Origin: Peromyscus leucopus
Lineage: Eukaryota; Chordata; Mammalia; Rodentia; Cricetidae
Direction: 5' to 3'
Length of the DNA: 64,000 bases
NCBI RefSeq assembly: GCF_004664715.2
Contig: NC_051069.1
Coordinates: 10,219,501-10,283,500, forward strand
Shown: in pieces, positions 1-10,139 of the stretch
How the letters are laid out: each line of letters opens with the position of its first letter
Numbering within the stretch: the first letter of the stretch is position 1
The notes under the pieces: generated by a model
What the model saw: the letters and a program-made list of their open reading frames with translations, nothing else
The model's database searches: none
What the model was told of the DNA's origin: nothing
Program-made: the position numbers and the translations under genes

Positions 1-320
1 CCCCCAAAGGGAGTGGCACTATTAGGAGGTGTGGCCTTGTTGGGGGAAGTGTGTCACTGTGGAGGCGGGCTTTGAGGTCTCTTTTCCTCAAGCTTCACTC
101 AGTTCGACAACCAATCAAATTCCTGCCGCCTGCTTATCAAGATGTAAGGACCCTCCACTCCAGCGCCATGTCTGCCTGAACACCGCCATGATTCCTGCCA
201 TGATGATAATGGACTGAACTTCTGAACTAACTGTAAACGAGCCACCCCAATTAAATGTTTTCTTTGTAAGAGTTGCCATGGTCATGGAGTCTCGTCACAG
301 CAATAAAAAACCTAAGACAG
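1..320 (+). mobile_element. LTR-like rodent dispersed repeat, cut by window start
   Basis: The sequence matches a common rodent repeat that reads 'GGTGTGGCCTTGTTGG', then 'CCATGATGATAATGGACTGA', then 'AATTAAATG', and ends with an 'ACAGCAATAAAA...CTAAGACAG' terminus. Its 5' end is outside the window. Copies of the same family lie on the minus strand near 29374 and 58478. The ending resembles MaLR-type LTRs, but I cannot name the family with certainty. The short open frame inside it is not a gene. Confidence 0.6.
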
Positions 321-638
321 TGAGCGGGGCTGTGTGATTTGTAGTATCGAGGGGATGCGGTCCCTCTAGGATGAGGTGCCACAGGAGGGTGGGAATGACT
401 TGTTTGAATATTTCTGTGGCTGAGCACAGAACTGAACGTTGCTGTTCTGGGATAAACAGAAACTTGAGCTAACCTGTCTGACTTAGGGGACTCCGCCTCA
501 GGAACAGAATGGGAGGGCAGTTTGCAGTGAGGCCATTTAGCAACTTCCTGATGTCACCCATGTTAAGGCAGCATATAGCACCGAGCTTGAACTTCAGGTC
601 TGATACTACATCACTGGCTCCTTTTTAAAATATTATTT
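321..638. other. No recognisable feature
   Basis: Ordinary low-CpG sequence. I see no repeat, exon or RNA signature here. Confidence 0.5.
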
Positions 639-829
639 AGGGACCTGGGGAGACAGCTTAGTGGTTAAGAGTGCTTGTTCTTACAGAAGACCTGGGTTTA
701 GTTCCCAGCACTCACACCAAGGTCTCACAACTACCCATAACTCCAGTTCTAGGCAATTCAATGATGTCCTCTTCTGGCTTCCCTGAGCACTTATATATGT
801 GGTGCACAGTCAAAGTAAATCTTCAAAAA

Positions 830-830
<1 letters not shown>
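639..830 (+). mobile_element. B2/B3 SINE
   Basis: A tRNA-like head (GGAGACAGCTTAGTGGTTAAGAG, with the B box region GGTTTAGTTCCCAGC) is followed by the typical B2 body and an A-rich end that runs into a CA microsatellite. Confidence 0.75.

Positions 831-872
<42 letters not shown>
831..872 (+). repeat. (CA)n microsatellite
   Basis: About 20 uninterrupted CA dinucleotides at the tail of the preceding B2. Confidence 0.95.
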
Positions 873-874
<2 letters not shown>

Positions 875-879
875 CACAA

Positions 880-1015
880 TCTTGCTTTGGTATGCAGCCT
901 TGGCCAGCCTGGAACTTGCTATGTAGACTAGCCTGGCCTCAATTCACAGAGATCTGTCCCACTCTGCCTCCTGTGAACTGGGATTATAGGCAGATGCCAC
1001 TATGCCTGGCCCCTT
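880..1015 (-). mobile_element. B1 SINE (antisense)
   Basis: Reads as the reverse complement of B1: CCAGCCTGGAACTTGC, GACTAGCCTGGCCTC, CTGGGATTATAGGC. Diverged, so old. Confidence 0.65.
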
Positions 1016-1017
1016 AT

Positions 1018-1185
1018 GTTTCTTGAGATAAGATCTCATATAGTAAGCTGGAGAGTTGTGGAAAATACCTTTAATCCCAGCACTTGGGAGGCAGAGGCAG
1101 GCAGATCTCTGTGAGTTTGAGACCAGTCTGATCTACAAAGCAAGTTCCAGGACAGCCAGGACTGTTACACAAAGAAACCATGCCT

Positions 1186-1242
<57 letters not shown>

Positions 1243-1440
1243 ATATGGCCTAGGTTGGCCCCACATTCACTATGAAGCAGAAAATGATCTTGAATTTCCC
1301 AGCCTCCAGTCTCCACCTCCCAAGTGCTGGGATCACGGGTGTGTATCACCACACTTGGGTTTACACAGTGCTGGGGTTAGAACCCAGGGCTTTGTGCATG
1401 CTGGGTAAGCACTTTACCAACTGAGCTTCAGCCTCAGACT
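1018..1440 (-). mobile_element. B4-type SINE (ID+B1), split by a B1 insertion
   Basis: An antisense B1 half (AAGTGCTGGGATCACGGGTG) is followed by an antisense ID half (GTGCTGGGGTTAGAACCCAG, then AAGCACTTTACCAACTGAGC). The first about 25 bases lie at 1018-1043. The rest resumes at 1240 after the B1 at 1047-1239. Confidence 0.7.
1047..1239 (+). mobile_element. B1 SINE with 53-nt poly(A), nested in a B4
   Basis: A B1 body (CCTTTAATCCCAGCACTTGG ... CAAGTTCCAGGACAGCCAGG) ends in 53 uninterrupted A residues (1187-1239). A short direct repeat, CTCATAT, flanks it at 1035-1041 and 1240-1246, as expected for L1-driven insertion. Confidence 0.85.
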
Positions 1441-2313
1441 CACCGAGGGTTCTGCACCTTAGTAACATCTGTAAAATAGGAACAGCGGTACCTGATTCAT
1501 TGGCTGTTTGTGAGTTTTAAAGGATGTGATGTGAGTTAATAGTTTATCATGAGGTTACCAACTGCCAAGCACAGGGCTGTGTGACTTGTATAGTGTTACG
1601 CTGCTGCAAGCAGAGAGCTCAAATGGTGTTCATCCTTTATTCCGGGTACAGGAAGCTGCCCGAAACCTTAAACAGGTCTTTTACGTGATAAGTACTGGTC
1701 TGGTCATCTGTCGGTCTAATGCGATTGCATCCACCCCCTTAGTTGTTCACACATTCAACGTGTTTTGAGGGCCCACTGTGAGATTGGCGCTGGCACAGTG
1801 AGATGGTCTTTTAGAAGCTCATAGTCTGGCTTGGAGGCGTGCCTTGAGTACTGTGTGCGCTACATCTTTGGAAGTCAGTGTCTTGGGTGACGTGTGGGAC
1901 AGCCTGGAGGTGAGAGATGGATTGCAAAGGACTGAGCGTGTTCTCCGATGAAGCTCACTGGACTAGCTTCAGTCCCACCACCACACTTTGGGCTGATGAC
2001 CCCTTTGCCCCGCAGTAGAAGGAGCTCTTCCATTAAGATCCCTAACAAATGTCAGGCTTTGAGCTGACATAAAATATGTCTTGAGCACAAGGAACTCTGG
2101 GCCCTAAGCTGTGGCTGTCCCTTGCTGGTGTGTGACCTCAGGCATGTCACCTTCCCTCCTTGTGCCTCAGCCTCTTAGGGTAATGAAGGGTGGGCTCTGT
2201 GGTCCTGAAGCCTCCTTTTACCTAGGGCTGGAGGCCGTGACTCCAAGGATCCACAGCCGTTCCTTGTATGGGGTTTCCCTTCCCTTCCCTCCTCTCCATG
2301 AAACTGCTGCACA
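1441..2313 (+). other. Low-repeat stretch with two probable MIR fragments
   Basis: About 1462-1580 resembles the 3' half of MIR (CATCTGTAAAATAGGAACAG, later CCAAGCACAGGG). About 2103-2190 resembles the MIR core (GTGTGACCTCAGGCATGTCA, then GTGCCTCAG). The remainder shows nothing I recognise. Confidence 0.45.
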
Positions 2314-2417
2314 GTGCTTGCTTTGGCAGCACACGCAAAAAATTAGAATAATACAGAGTAGATGAGGATGGCCCCGGTGCAAGATAACACGCAAGCTCTT
2401 GAACTGTTCCATATTTT
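2314..2417 (+). pseudogene. U6 spliceosomal RNA retropseudogene
   Basis: The 104-nt segment aligns end to end with U6 snRNA, from the GTGCTTGCTTTGGCAGCAC 5' stem-loop to the terminal GTTCCATATTTT. Two catalytic signatures of true U6 are both altered. The ACAGAGA box here reads ATACAGAGTAGA, and the AGC triad region reads GATGAGGATGG. About 20 further differences are present. The 3' end runs into an A/T-rich AAAAATAATAAATAAAAGG tail, which is typical of an L1-mobilised RNA copy. I see no U6-type proximal or distal promoter element upstream. It is a full-length but non-functional copy. Confidence 0.85.
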
Positions 2418-3097
2418 AAAAATAATAAATAAAAGGAACCTCCTCCCTACACAGCCGCGCGTCCTCTCTAATACACAGTGCGCTGCTGGGCAGGGACCGA
2501 CTCTCTCAGAAAATTGCTCCCAGGAGGAAAATGAAGAGAGACAACAGCAACCAAAACACAAAAGCAGTCAAAACAGAAGGCCGCTGCTTGCCGCTCCTCT
2601 GTGGCTGAAGCAGGCGCATTGGGCCAGCTTGGCTTTTTCCTGAGGAAGACTCATCTTTCAGTTAGCTGTGCCATGGCCTGGAGGTTCCATATTTCCCAAT
2701 TCTGTGTTTGGAATACTCTCTCTCCACAATATTTCAGAAAGAAGAGCCAACTTTGCAGTTTTCTCCAAATCTGCTTATTGCCCGGGGATCTGGGAGGGGC
2801 CGAGACGGGATGAGAAGATGGAAACCCAGCTGGACCCCATACTTTCCATGCTGGGCAGCTTCCCAACCACAGCGGCAGAGGGAGGATGGAGAGGAGGACC
2901 CGGGGCACCTGCCTCCAGCGACGGGCTGTGTAACAGGATAGAAGAGTGGAGGGCACCTTCCCACCGCTCTCTGGTTCCCTGTGTCTGGAGTCTGGCTCTG
3001 GTCAGAGTGTCAAAGGGGCAATGGTGTGTGGATGCCGCCTCACCCTCCCAGCCTGGGCTCTTTCTTCTCTCTGTGGGGAAAACCGGTTCTTTCTTTC
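2418..3097. other. Low-repeat stretch, no gene recognised
   Basis: Several open frames cross this stretch, the longest continuing into the L1 UTR at 3234. They lack family motifs and splice-bounded exon structure, so I do not call them genes. Confidence 0.4.
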
Positions 3098-3645
3098 TTT
3101 TGTATATTTTTTTTTATTCTTCTCTCATATATTATATCCTGATTACAGTTTTCCCCTCCCTCCTCTCCCCCCAGCCTCTCCTCCCCACCTCCTCTCTCTC
3201 CAAGATCTATCCCCCACACCCCATCTCCCTTTAGAAAATAGCAAGCCTCCCAGGGACATCAACCAAGCATGATATAATATGCTACCATAACACCAGGCAC
3301 ATGCCATCCTATCAAGGCTGGAAGAGGTGACCCAGTAGGAGGAAAGGGCCCCACAAGCAGACAAAAGAGACAGCCCTCACCCCCACTGTTAGGAGTCCCA
3401 CAAAAACACCAAGCTACTCAGCCATTACATATATGGACAGGACCTAGGTCAGACAGGTTCCCTGATCTCCGTGAGCCCTCATGAGTCCCAGTCAGTGGAT
3501 TCTGTGGGCTGTGTTCTCGTATTGCCCCTGACTCCTCTGGCTCCTCCAATCCTTCCTCCCCCTCCTCTGCAGGACTCCCTGAGCTCTGCCTAATGTTCGG
3601 CTGTGGGACTCAGCATCTGCTCCCACGAGTCACTGGATGAAAACC
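3098..3645 (-). mobile_element. LINE-1 3' UTR fragment (antisense)
   Basis: A T-rich start near 3108 represents the poly(A) end. A long pyrimidine-rich run (polypurine on the L1 sense strand) and the antisense UTR motif CTGAGCTCTGCCTAATGTTC follow. The same order is seen in the L1 at 42846-44688. No ORF2 coding part remains. Confidence 0.7.
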
Positions 3646-3764
3646 CTGAAGTTCCTGGAAAGTCGATGATGTCACATGAGGGGACTGGGAGCGCTTCCTC
3701 CTCCCTCACTTCCACTTCCTCACAAGATGAAAAAAAAACTTGAGGCAAAGCAGGGCAAGGTGCT

Positions 3765-4385
3765 CTGGTTTCATTTCTGTTTCTGTGATAAAGTGTCCTG
3801 ACCAAGCTTAGTCGAGAAGAGGTTTATTCAGTTTACAGTCCCAAGACACAGTCTACCACAGCCGAGAAGTCGCAGTGGCCGGGGCTTGAAGCAGCCAGCT
3901 GCATTGAGCAGAGAGAAATCCATGCATGAGGGTCTGTTTCTTATTGGCTGACTTTCTTCTCTTTTATTCAGTTCAGGAACCCCTGCCTAGGGGATGGTGC
4001 TGACCATGGTGAGCCGAGTCTTCCCACATCAGTTAGCAATTAAGACAACCCCCACCCAATCATACCCACAGGCCAGGTTGATCCAGACCAATGGTTCTCA
4101 ACCTGTGGGTCTCCACCCCTTTGGGGTTAAGTGACCCTTTCACAGGGTTTGCCTAAGACCATCAGAAAATACATATTTATATAATAATTGTTAACAGTAG
4201 CAAAATTACCAGTTATGAAGTAGCAACGGAATAATTTTATGGTTGGGGGTCACCACAACATGAGGAGCTGTATTAAAAGGGTCACAGCATTAGGAAGGGT
4301 GAGAACCACTGATCTAGACAGGTCCTCAATTAAGGCTCTCTTCCCAGGTGACAGTTAAAAGCTAATGGTCACACGAAGCCACTGG
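3765..4385 (-). mobile_element. LTR-like rodent repeat (antisense), split by URR1
   Basis: Begins with the antisense terminus TTTCTGTTTCTGTGATAAAG and GGTTTATTCAGTTTACAG. It continues to about 4088, then resumes at 4312 with the antisense 5' part (AATTAAGGCTCTCTTCCCAG). This is the same general class as the copies near 47436 and 60699. Family name uncertain. Confidence 0.5.
4089..4311 (+). mobile_element. URR1 non-autonomous hAT DNA transposon
   Basis: The ends form a terminal inverted repeat: CAATGGTTCTCAACC at the left and GGTGAGAACCACTG at the right. The middle (ACCATCAGAAAATACATATT, AGTAGCAAAATTACCAG, GGTTGGGGGTCACCACAACA) is the URR1 body. The flanks ATCCAGAC (4081-4088) and ATCTAGAC (4312-4319) are an 8-bp target duplication with one mismatch, the size expected of hAT elements. 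Confidence 0.9.
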
Positions 4386-4461
4386 GAGCAAGGCTCAGTT
4401 GTTCGGCCTTTCTTAGATCGTCCAAGTGTTTGGGTTATAAGGAGCTGTGAGTGGGTCAAAC

Positions 4462-4640
4462 TTATGGGCTCTGGAATCAGACAGACCGACCCTGAATCTC
4501 AGTGCCATCCCTATTCGTGGGACCTTGAGTCAGTGACTTCTTAACATCTCTTAGCTGCGTGGTTGGCGTGGGAATAGGCGAGCTGCCTATTGTATTGAGT
4601 AGCACGGGCCAAATGTACAGCCAGCGTCTACTGAGTGACT
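4462..4640 (+). mobile_element. MIR SINE
   Basis: GGGCTCTGGAATCAGACAGA, then TGGGACCTTGAGTCAGTGAC and TTCTTAACATCTCTTAG, follow the MIR consensus order. This is an ancient mammalian element. Confidence 0.65.
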
Positions 4641-5069
4641 GATGAGCTCTCCCAATGGTGGGAGGAGGGAGCCTGGGCTTCATTTCCTCTTCATCAGGCA
4701 TAGAGAGAAATGTAAGTGCAGTGGATGTCCAGGAGCCAAAGGGTAATTCTTCACCCGTAGGAACTGTCCCCACCTCCCCAGGCATGAAGGCTGATCCCCT
4801 TCTGGCCACAAGACCACAATAGGTGGCTGTTGCTGAGTTTAAGGCAGGGATCCTAGGATGCCAGGGGAAACCCAGAGAGTAACGATGGATGGGGGCGAGG
4901 GAGGAATAGACATTTGATGGAACTGATTCCAAGTAGGAAGCCCATGGTTCTATCTCCAACTGAACAGTCCTTGTCATCCCGCTGTGCTCCCCAGTGCTGG
5001 GAAGCAGAAGGTGGTGGCAGACGCAGACCAGCCATATGAGTGGGCCTAACACACATTTCAAAAACCCAC
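4641..5069. other. No gene recognised
   Basis: A 213-codon open frame runs antisense from 5118 to 4477 and overlaps the MIR and B4. It carries no recognisable domain and is probably chance. Confidence 0.4.
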
Positions 5070-5245
5070 CTAAGGGTGGGGCATCCGACTCAATGGGTAG
5101 GGTGCTTGGATGGCACACACGGAGCCTTGGATTCCAGCTTCAGCACTGCGTAAAACCGGGTCTAGTGGGACACGCCTGTCATCCCAGCAACGGGGAGGCG
5201 GAGGCAGGAGGATCTTAGAAGTTCAAGGTTACAAGCCAGTGAACA
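5070..5245 (+). mobile_element. B4-type SINE (ID head + B1)
   Basis: An ID-like head (GGGCATCCGACTCAATGGGT, then CAGCTTCAGCACTGC) is joined to a diverged B1 (GGGACACGCCTGTCATCCCA). Confidence 0.65.
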
Positions 5246-5399
5246 GGATGGGCTCATAGTTAAAGACTTTGATGGGAACGTAAATCTGCAGTCCCTTCAG
5301 GACACTGTCAGGTAGCGTCTCTCAAGCTTCACCTTGCAGGGGCCCTGTGATGTGGCAATTCCGCCCCAAGATGTGGTACAAAGGACTTCCAGTAAAATG

Positions 5400-5600
5400 T
5401 CTTTAACTCTATGGTGTGTGGTAACTCCAAATTGGAAACTGCTGGACGCTCGTGAACAATGGAGAAAGAATCACAAAACTGTGGTATCTTCACACAGTGT
5501 CGCCATGAGAATGAGGACTCATACTTTGTATGTAGCAATACGAGTGAGTATATCTCCCCAAAATAATGCAGGGCAGTTTTTTGGGGGGGTGTCATTTCAC
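5400..5600 (+). mobile_element. Possible ancient L1 3' end
   Basis: ACTCCAAATTGGAAACTGCT, then AAAACTGTGGTATCTTCACA, resembles the end of ORF2 of old mammalian L1s. The resemblance is weak. Confidence 0.3.
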
Positions 5601-5778
5601 TTAAAGGCAGTTCAGAAAAACAGATGGGGCTAACTGAGACCTGAGTAAGAAGAAGCTGAGGGTGATGAGTGGCAGGTGATGAGTGGCAGATGCATGAGCA
5701 GACCTGGGTTTGTTCAACTCCTCATCTGGTGTCATATAAACGGGTGTGTTCAGTTTGTAACGATTAATGTGTGTTTAA

Positions 5779-5781
5779 CTT

Positions 5782-5832
<51 letters not shown>
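5779..5832 (+). repeat. (TA)n(TG)n microsatellite
   Basis: About ten TA units pass directly into about fifteen TG units. Confidence 0.95.
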
Positions 5833-5835
<3 letters not shown>

Positions 5836-6187
5836 CCTATGTATATATATGTACACATATACTTTCCTATTGGACACCAATAAACATTTTTAAAATATCA
5901 AATACAAAAATAGCAAAAACTATAGAGAATCTTGGAATAAAACCATGAAACCTTACTAAAAGCTAGAACATAAGACTGAATTAAATGAGCTAGACCATGT
6001 TCTTGAACAAGAAAATGAAATGTAACATGATATCAATTTCCCTAAGCTCACATATAAATTTCATGCAATTGCAATGAAAATCCCAACCTTTTTTTTTTTT
6101 AAACAAGCTGATTCTTAAATGTATATGAAAGAGTGAGATGGTCAAAAAGAGCCACGATACTCTGATTTTTAAAAAAGTCAAGCAAAA

Positions 6188-6425
6188 GGGCTGTAGAACT
6201 GGCTCAGTGGTTAAGAGCATTGGCTGCACTTCAGAGGACCCAGGTTCAATTCCCAGCACCCACAAGGTAGCTCACAGCTGTCTGTAACTCCAATTCCAGT
6301 GGATCTGACACCCTCTTTTGGTCTCCGTGGGCACTGCATACATGTAGTGCACAGAACAGACAGACAGACAAAATACCCATACACATAAAATAAATAATCA
6401 TAAATTTTTAAAAGGTAAATACAGT
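6188..6425 (+). mobile_element. B2/B3 SINE inside the old L1
   Basis: GGGCTGTAGAACTGGCTCAG and GGTTCAATTCCCAGCACCCA form the tRNA-like head. The body ends in ACACATAAAATAAATAATC. Confidence 0.8.
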
Positions 6426-6844
6426 CCATAAATCAGATGGTGTATTTGTCATATTGGGCAGCAGGATTTATCATAATAATTCAGTGATTAAGACAGTGTG
6501 CCATTGGCATGGGGATGAAACAAGAGAGAGCACCCAGAAATGAACCCTCCAACGTGTGGAAGCTTGTGCCAGATTCTCCAGGTCTGTCACGCCAGGACTA
6601 TTGCTTATCCATAGGGGGGAAAGTGAAATTAGTTTCCTATCCTAAGTGATTCACAAAAACCAACTCCAGATGGAACAAGGGCTTAAGTATAGAAGGAAAA
6701 CTATGACACCATTGGAAGATAATATAAGAGAATGTATCTATGACCTCAGGCTAGGGAAAGATCTCTTAAACAAAACACAGTAAGTACTAACCATAAGGAC
6801 AACATTGAGCATTTTAATTACGTTAAAATTAAGATTTTTTTTTC

Positions 6845-7425
6845 TTGTAGAACTACCATATGACCCAGCGTGGGTCCACTCCCGGGCATATACCTAAAGG
6901 ACTCTACATCCTACCACAGGGACATTTGCTCACACATGCTCATTGCTGCTCTCTTCACAATAGCCAGGAAATGAAAGCAGCCTAGATGTCCATCAGCCGA
7001 TGGATGGATAATGAAAATGTGGTACAGATGCACAGTGGAATTTTATTCAGCTATAAAGAAGAATGGAATTATGAACGTTGTAGGGGAGTGGATGGGTCTG
7101 GAAATGATTACATTAAGTGAGGTGACCCAGGCTCAGAAAGACAAATACCACATGCTCTCGTTCATATGTGGATCCCAGCTTTTAATGTTTATGTATGGGT
7201 CTGTGTGGGTGAGAGTGGGTACAGGTCATGGAACTAGAAAGGGGACCAAAAGAAGGGACAAGGAGGTGTGGAGGGAAGGAGGGGGGCAATAGAACACAGG
7301 TGACGTGAAAGCAGAGAAGACATTGTGGGGGTGGAGAGAAAGACCAACAGAAATGAATCACATTAGAAAACGCCATAATGAAACCTAATACTTTACATAT
7401 TAATATTAAAATATTTTTACATTAT
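6845..7425 (+). mobile_element. Rodent L1 3' end (ORF2 end + 3' UTR) inside the old L1
   Basis: Starts at the ORF2 motif for 'KLPYDPA...' (TAGAACTACCATATGACCCA). It runs through the 'NVVGEWMGLEMI-LSEVTQAQKDKY' coding remnant at 7070-7150, then a purine-rich 3' UTR and an A/T-rich end. The old L1 continues on the far side, and a GATTTTTTT-plus-TTCTT direct repeat lies at both junctions. Confidence 0.7.
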
Positions 7426-7510
7426 GATTTTTTTGTTCTTCAAAAGACAGTATTTAAGAAATGTCATAAATGGGAGAAAGAAGGTGATTACATACAAATA
7501 ACTAAGAGGA

Positions 7511-8202
7511 TTGGGTAGCCAGCCAGTTGGGGAAGTCAAGATCTTCACGGTCTGTCTACAGATAAAAATGTCTTGCATCTTGCTCCTTACAGGGATGACA
7601 CAGCCTTCATTTAATCAACAGCTCTTTGTCAAGTGCTGTTGTGGAGAAAGCCCCAAGGTGGGTGCTGGGGGCCACAGCACTGGAAAGAGAAGGCAAGACC
7701 TCACTGGTAATCACAATGGTAAATGGAGGTTGCAAGCTGTGGTGGATGAATGGGTGAGTAGATACTGAATACCACGGTTGCTGTGTAAATGAAACCAGGG
7801 CTCCCACAGGCCAGGGCCCTTACCCCTGCGCTCTACATCAGTGCCAGCATCGCTCTGGTCAAGTTGCCTTTCTCCACTCTTCTGTGATTGGCCAGCACCT
7901 TTCCCATCTGACTTGCACTTTGTTTGGATCATTCAATCAGGATGTGACTCAGTCTTGTTGACTTGGGGACCAGCTAGTCTTTGCTTATTCTTGCCCTTAT
8001 TGAAGCTCTTATGGCCACTTGAGGCAGCCGGGGCCCACAGTACTTCTGTAGCTGTGGCAGTATGAGGGTGTCTGATGGTAAGATGGGGGTTCATAACCCA
8101 ACAGGGGGCAGCACATCATCCTATATGGACGGCAAGATGCTCAGGGAATATGGGCCACTGGCTTTGTTTGCAGAGCAAGGCCAGAGCCTCTCCAGGGAGC
8201 AG

Positions 8203-8204
<2 letters not shown>
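7511..8204. other. Low-repeat stretch, no gene recognised
   Basis: No repeat or exon signature that I can support. Confidence 0.4.

Positions 8205-8247
<43 letters not shown>
8205..8247 (+). repeat. (CT)n microsatellite
   Basis: About 20 CT units. Confidence 0.95.
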
Positions 8248-8251
<4 letters not shown>

Positions 8252-8347
8252 GCATGCATGATGTATGTGGGTGCCCTCTCACATGTATGCATGTGTGGAG
8301 GTGGGAAGTCAATACCAAGTATATGTTTCTATTGCTTTCTAACTTAC

Positions 8348-8505
8348 TTTTTTTGTTTTGTTTTTCAAGACAGAGTTTCTCTGTGTAGCCCCGACTGTCC
8401 TGGAACTCACTCTATAGACCAGGCTGGCCTCGAACTGAGAGACCCACCTGTCTCTGCCTCCTGAGTGCTGGGATTAAAGGCGTGTAGCCTGCCCCTACCC
8501 TGGCT
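8348..8505 (-). mobile_element. B1 SINE (antisense)
   Basis: TTTTTCAAGACAGAGTTTCT, CAGGCTGGCCTCGAACTGAG and GCTGGGATTAAAGGCGTG are in antisense B1 order. Confidence 0.85.
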
Positions 8506-8722
8506 CTATCTTACTGTTTTGAGATGGGGTCTCTTCCTGAACCTGGAACTTGGTGTCTGACTAGATGGTTGGCCAGTGAGCACCTGGAATCTGTCTCTGC
8601 ATCTCCCTCCTCTTGGTGCTGGGGTTATGGGCATATACAGCCACATCTGGTTTTTATGTGGGTGCTGGGGACTCGAACTCAGGTCCTCATGCTTACAGAG
8701 TGAACACTGGTCTACTTCTCCA
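8506..8722 (-). mobile_element. B4A-type SINE (antisense)
   Basis: GAGATGGGGTCTCTTCCTGA, then TGGTGCTGGGGTTATGGGCA, then an antisense tRNA-like head with TCGAACTCAGGTCCTCATGC and ending in CTTCTCCAGTGCC. Confidence 0.75.
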
Positions 8723-8734
8723 GTGCCTACCTCT

Positions 8735-8985
8735 CTTGTTTGGTTTCTTTGTTTTGTTTTGTTTTTCCTATCCTGTTTTTCGAGACAAGGTCTCTCTTTG
8801 GTCTGGAACTCACCAAGTAAGTCAGGCTGGCTTGCCTGGGTGCCCTGGGGACCTGCCTGTCTTCACCTCCCCAGGGCTGGGGTTACACATGCATGCTACC
8901 ATGTGTATCACAGTGTGGGCCCTAGGGGTCAGACTGAGGTCCTCAGGCTTGCAAGCCCCAGAACTGTCTCTTCAGTTAACGTGGT
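8735..8985 (-). mobile_element. B4A-type SINE (antisense)
   Basis: A TTTTG-rich start, then CGAGACAAGGTCTCTCTTTG and CCAGGGCTGGGGTTACACAT, ending in the antisense head CTGAGGTCCTCAGGCTTGCA. It is the third antisense SINE in a row, forming a 640-bp cluster. Confidence 0.7.
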
Positions 8986-9536
8986 CATTTCTGAGAGTAA
9001 CTCTGCCTGATTGACCTGGAACTGGGGAGAAAGGATATTATTCATGGTCTTACATGAGAGGTCACCCTGTGAGCTGGTCAGGGAAGATTAACCCTGGTAA
9101 GAGGACGATAGGGAGGCAGGTGTCGGAAGCTGCCAGGATGAACAATCAAAAAAGACTGAACCTGCTGTAGGTCCTGGGGCAAATGTACCAGAGGGTTCCG
9201 GTGAGGCTTGTGACTCACACAACTAGCCAGGGACTTCAGTCCCAGTTCTGCCGTTGGGAAACTCCTTAACCTCTTCAGAATATGCAAATGTACTCCGGAG
9301 TGATGATGCACCCAGGGTTTACCTTGCGATGACCTCTGAACAACGCCTCCTGATTGTCCTGAGCCTCAGTAGCTGTCAGTTGCTATCAGTGTCGTTGCTC
9401 TTGTTACTGGTCCAGAGGGTGGGTGTGTCCTCTGCAAACAGGCAGGGCAACAATGCCCTAGGAAGTGGAGTAAGAGCAGAGCTGGAGCCCAGGCTGGAGT
9501 CTGCCCTCCAGTCCCGGCACTAGTAAAATTACATTT
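8986..9536. other. Low-repeat stretch, possible MIR trace
   Basis: About 9215-9290 (CCCAGTTCTGCC...AAACTCCTTAACCTCTTCAG) is faintly MIR-like. Otherwise nothing is recognised. Confidence 0.3.
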
Positions 9537-9730
9537 TTGCTAGGCGTGGCAGTACCACCTGTAATCCCAGCACTCAAGAGGTCGAAGCAGGAGGATTGCA
9601 AGTTCAAAGCCAGTCTGGGCTACATCAAGAGACCACATCTCAATAAACACAAGGACCTGGGTTGTCAGCAGCTCAGCCTGTGCAAAGTCCCAGGCTGGAT
9701 CCCAAGTACCCCAAACAAACAAAATATAGA
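9537..9730 (+). mobile_element. B1 SINE followed by an ID-like segment
   Basis: GGCGTGGCAGTACCACCTGT and AATCCCAGCACTCAAGAGG are B1. From about 9655 an ID-like head follows (CAGCTCAGCCTGTGCAAAG, GGATCCCAAGTACCCC). Confidence 0.65.
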
Positions 9731-10139
9731 ACAATTAGCATGGCATTGGTGGGGGAAACTGAGGCATGAGTAGGGAGGAGTGTGTGGTAGCTGGTTGCTG
9801 GGGGATCTTCCAAGTTCAAGCACAAAGCTGAGCTGGGAGGCTGTGGTAGGACTGAGCGAGGGTGGGATGAACTTCCTCTGAAGAGCTCTGAGCACATTTG
9901 CAGAGGCCAGAGAGACTCCCTGTGACCTGCTGAAGGGTTTCCGAGGATAGCCCCATCACTTCCTGAGATCACCTGTTCGTCTGTCCATGATGAAGACAAG
10001 GAGGCTGCTGCCTTTTTGAAGCAGGCACCCTCTGGAGAAGAGAAAGACTCGAGGTCTCAGCCAGCTGTGCTTCTGGCAGGCTGGACACGTGACTCCGAGC
10101 TTTTCATCCCATCTAGAGAGCTTAGGTCCCTTATCTGTG

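Larger units (their letters stand above)
5880..7510 (+). mobile_element. Ancient L1 ORF2 fragment, twice interrupted
   Basis: Sequence resembling late ORF2 runs from about 5880 to 6187, 6426 to 6848 (GGAACAAGGGCTTAAGTATA, AAACAAAACACAGTAAGTAC) and resumes at about 7425 (TTCTTCAAAAGACAGTATTT). It is broken by a B2 at 6188-6425 and a younger L1 end at 6845-7425. Reading frames are destroyed. Confidence 0.6.

Noticed and set aside
2668..3234. 188-codon open frame on the plus strand
   Set aside because: Its second half runs through an antisense L1 3' UTR with poly-T and pyrimidine tracts. No domain or exon borders are present.
4477..5118. 213-codon open frame on the minus strand
   Set aside because: It overlaps MIR and B4 SINEs and has no family motif, so chance is more likely.
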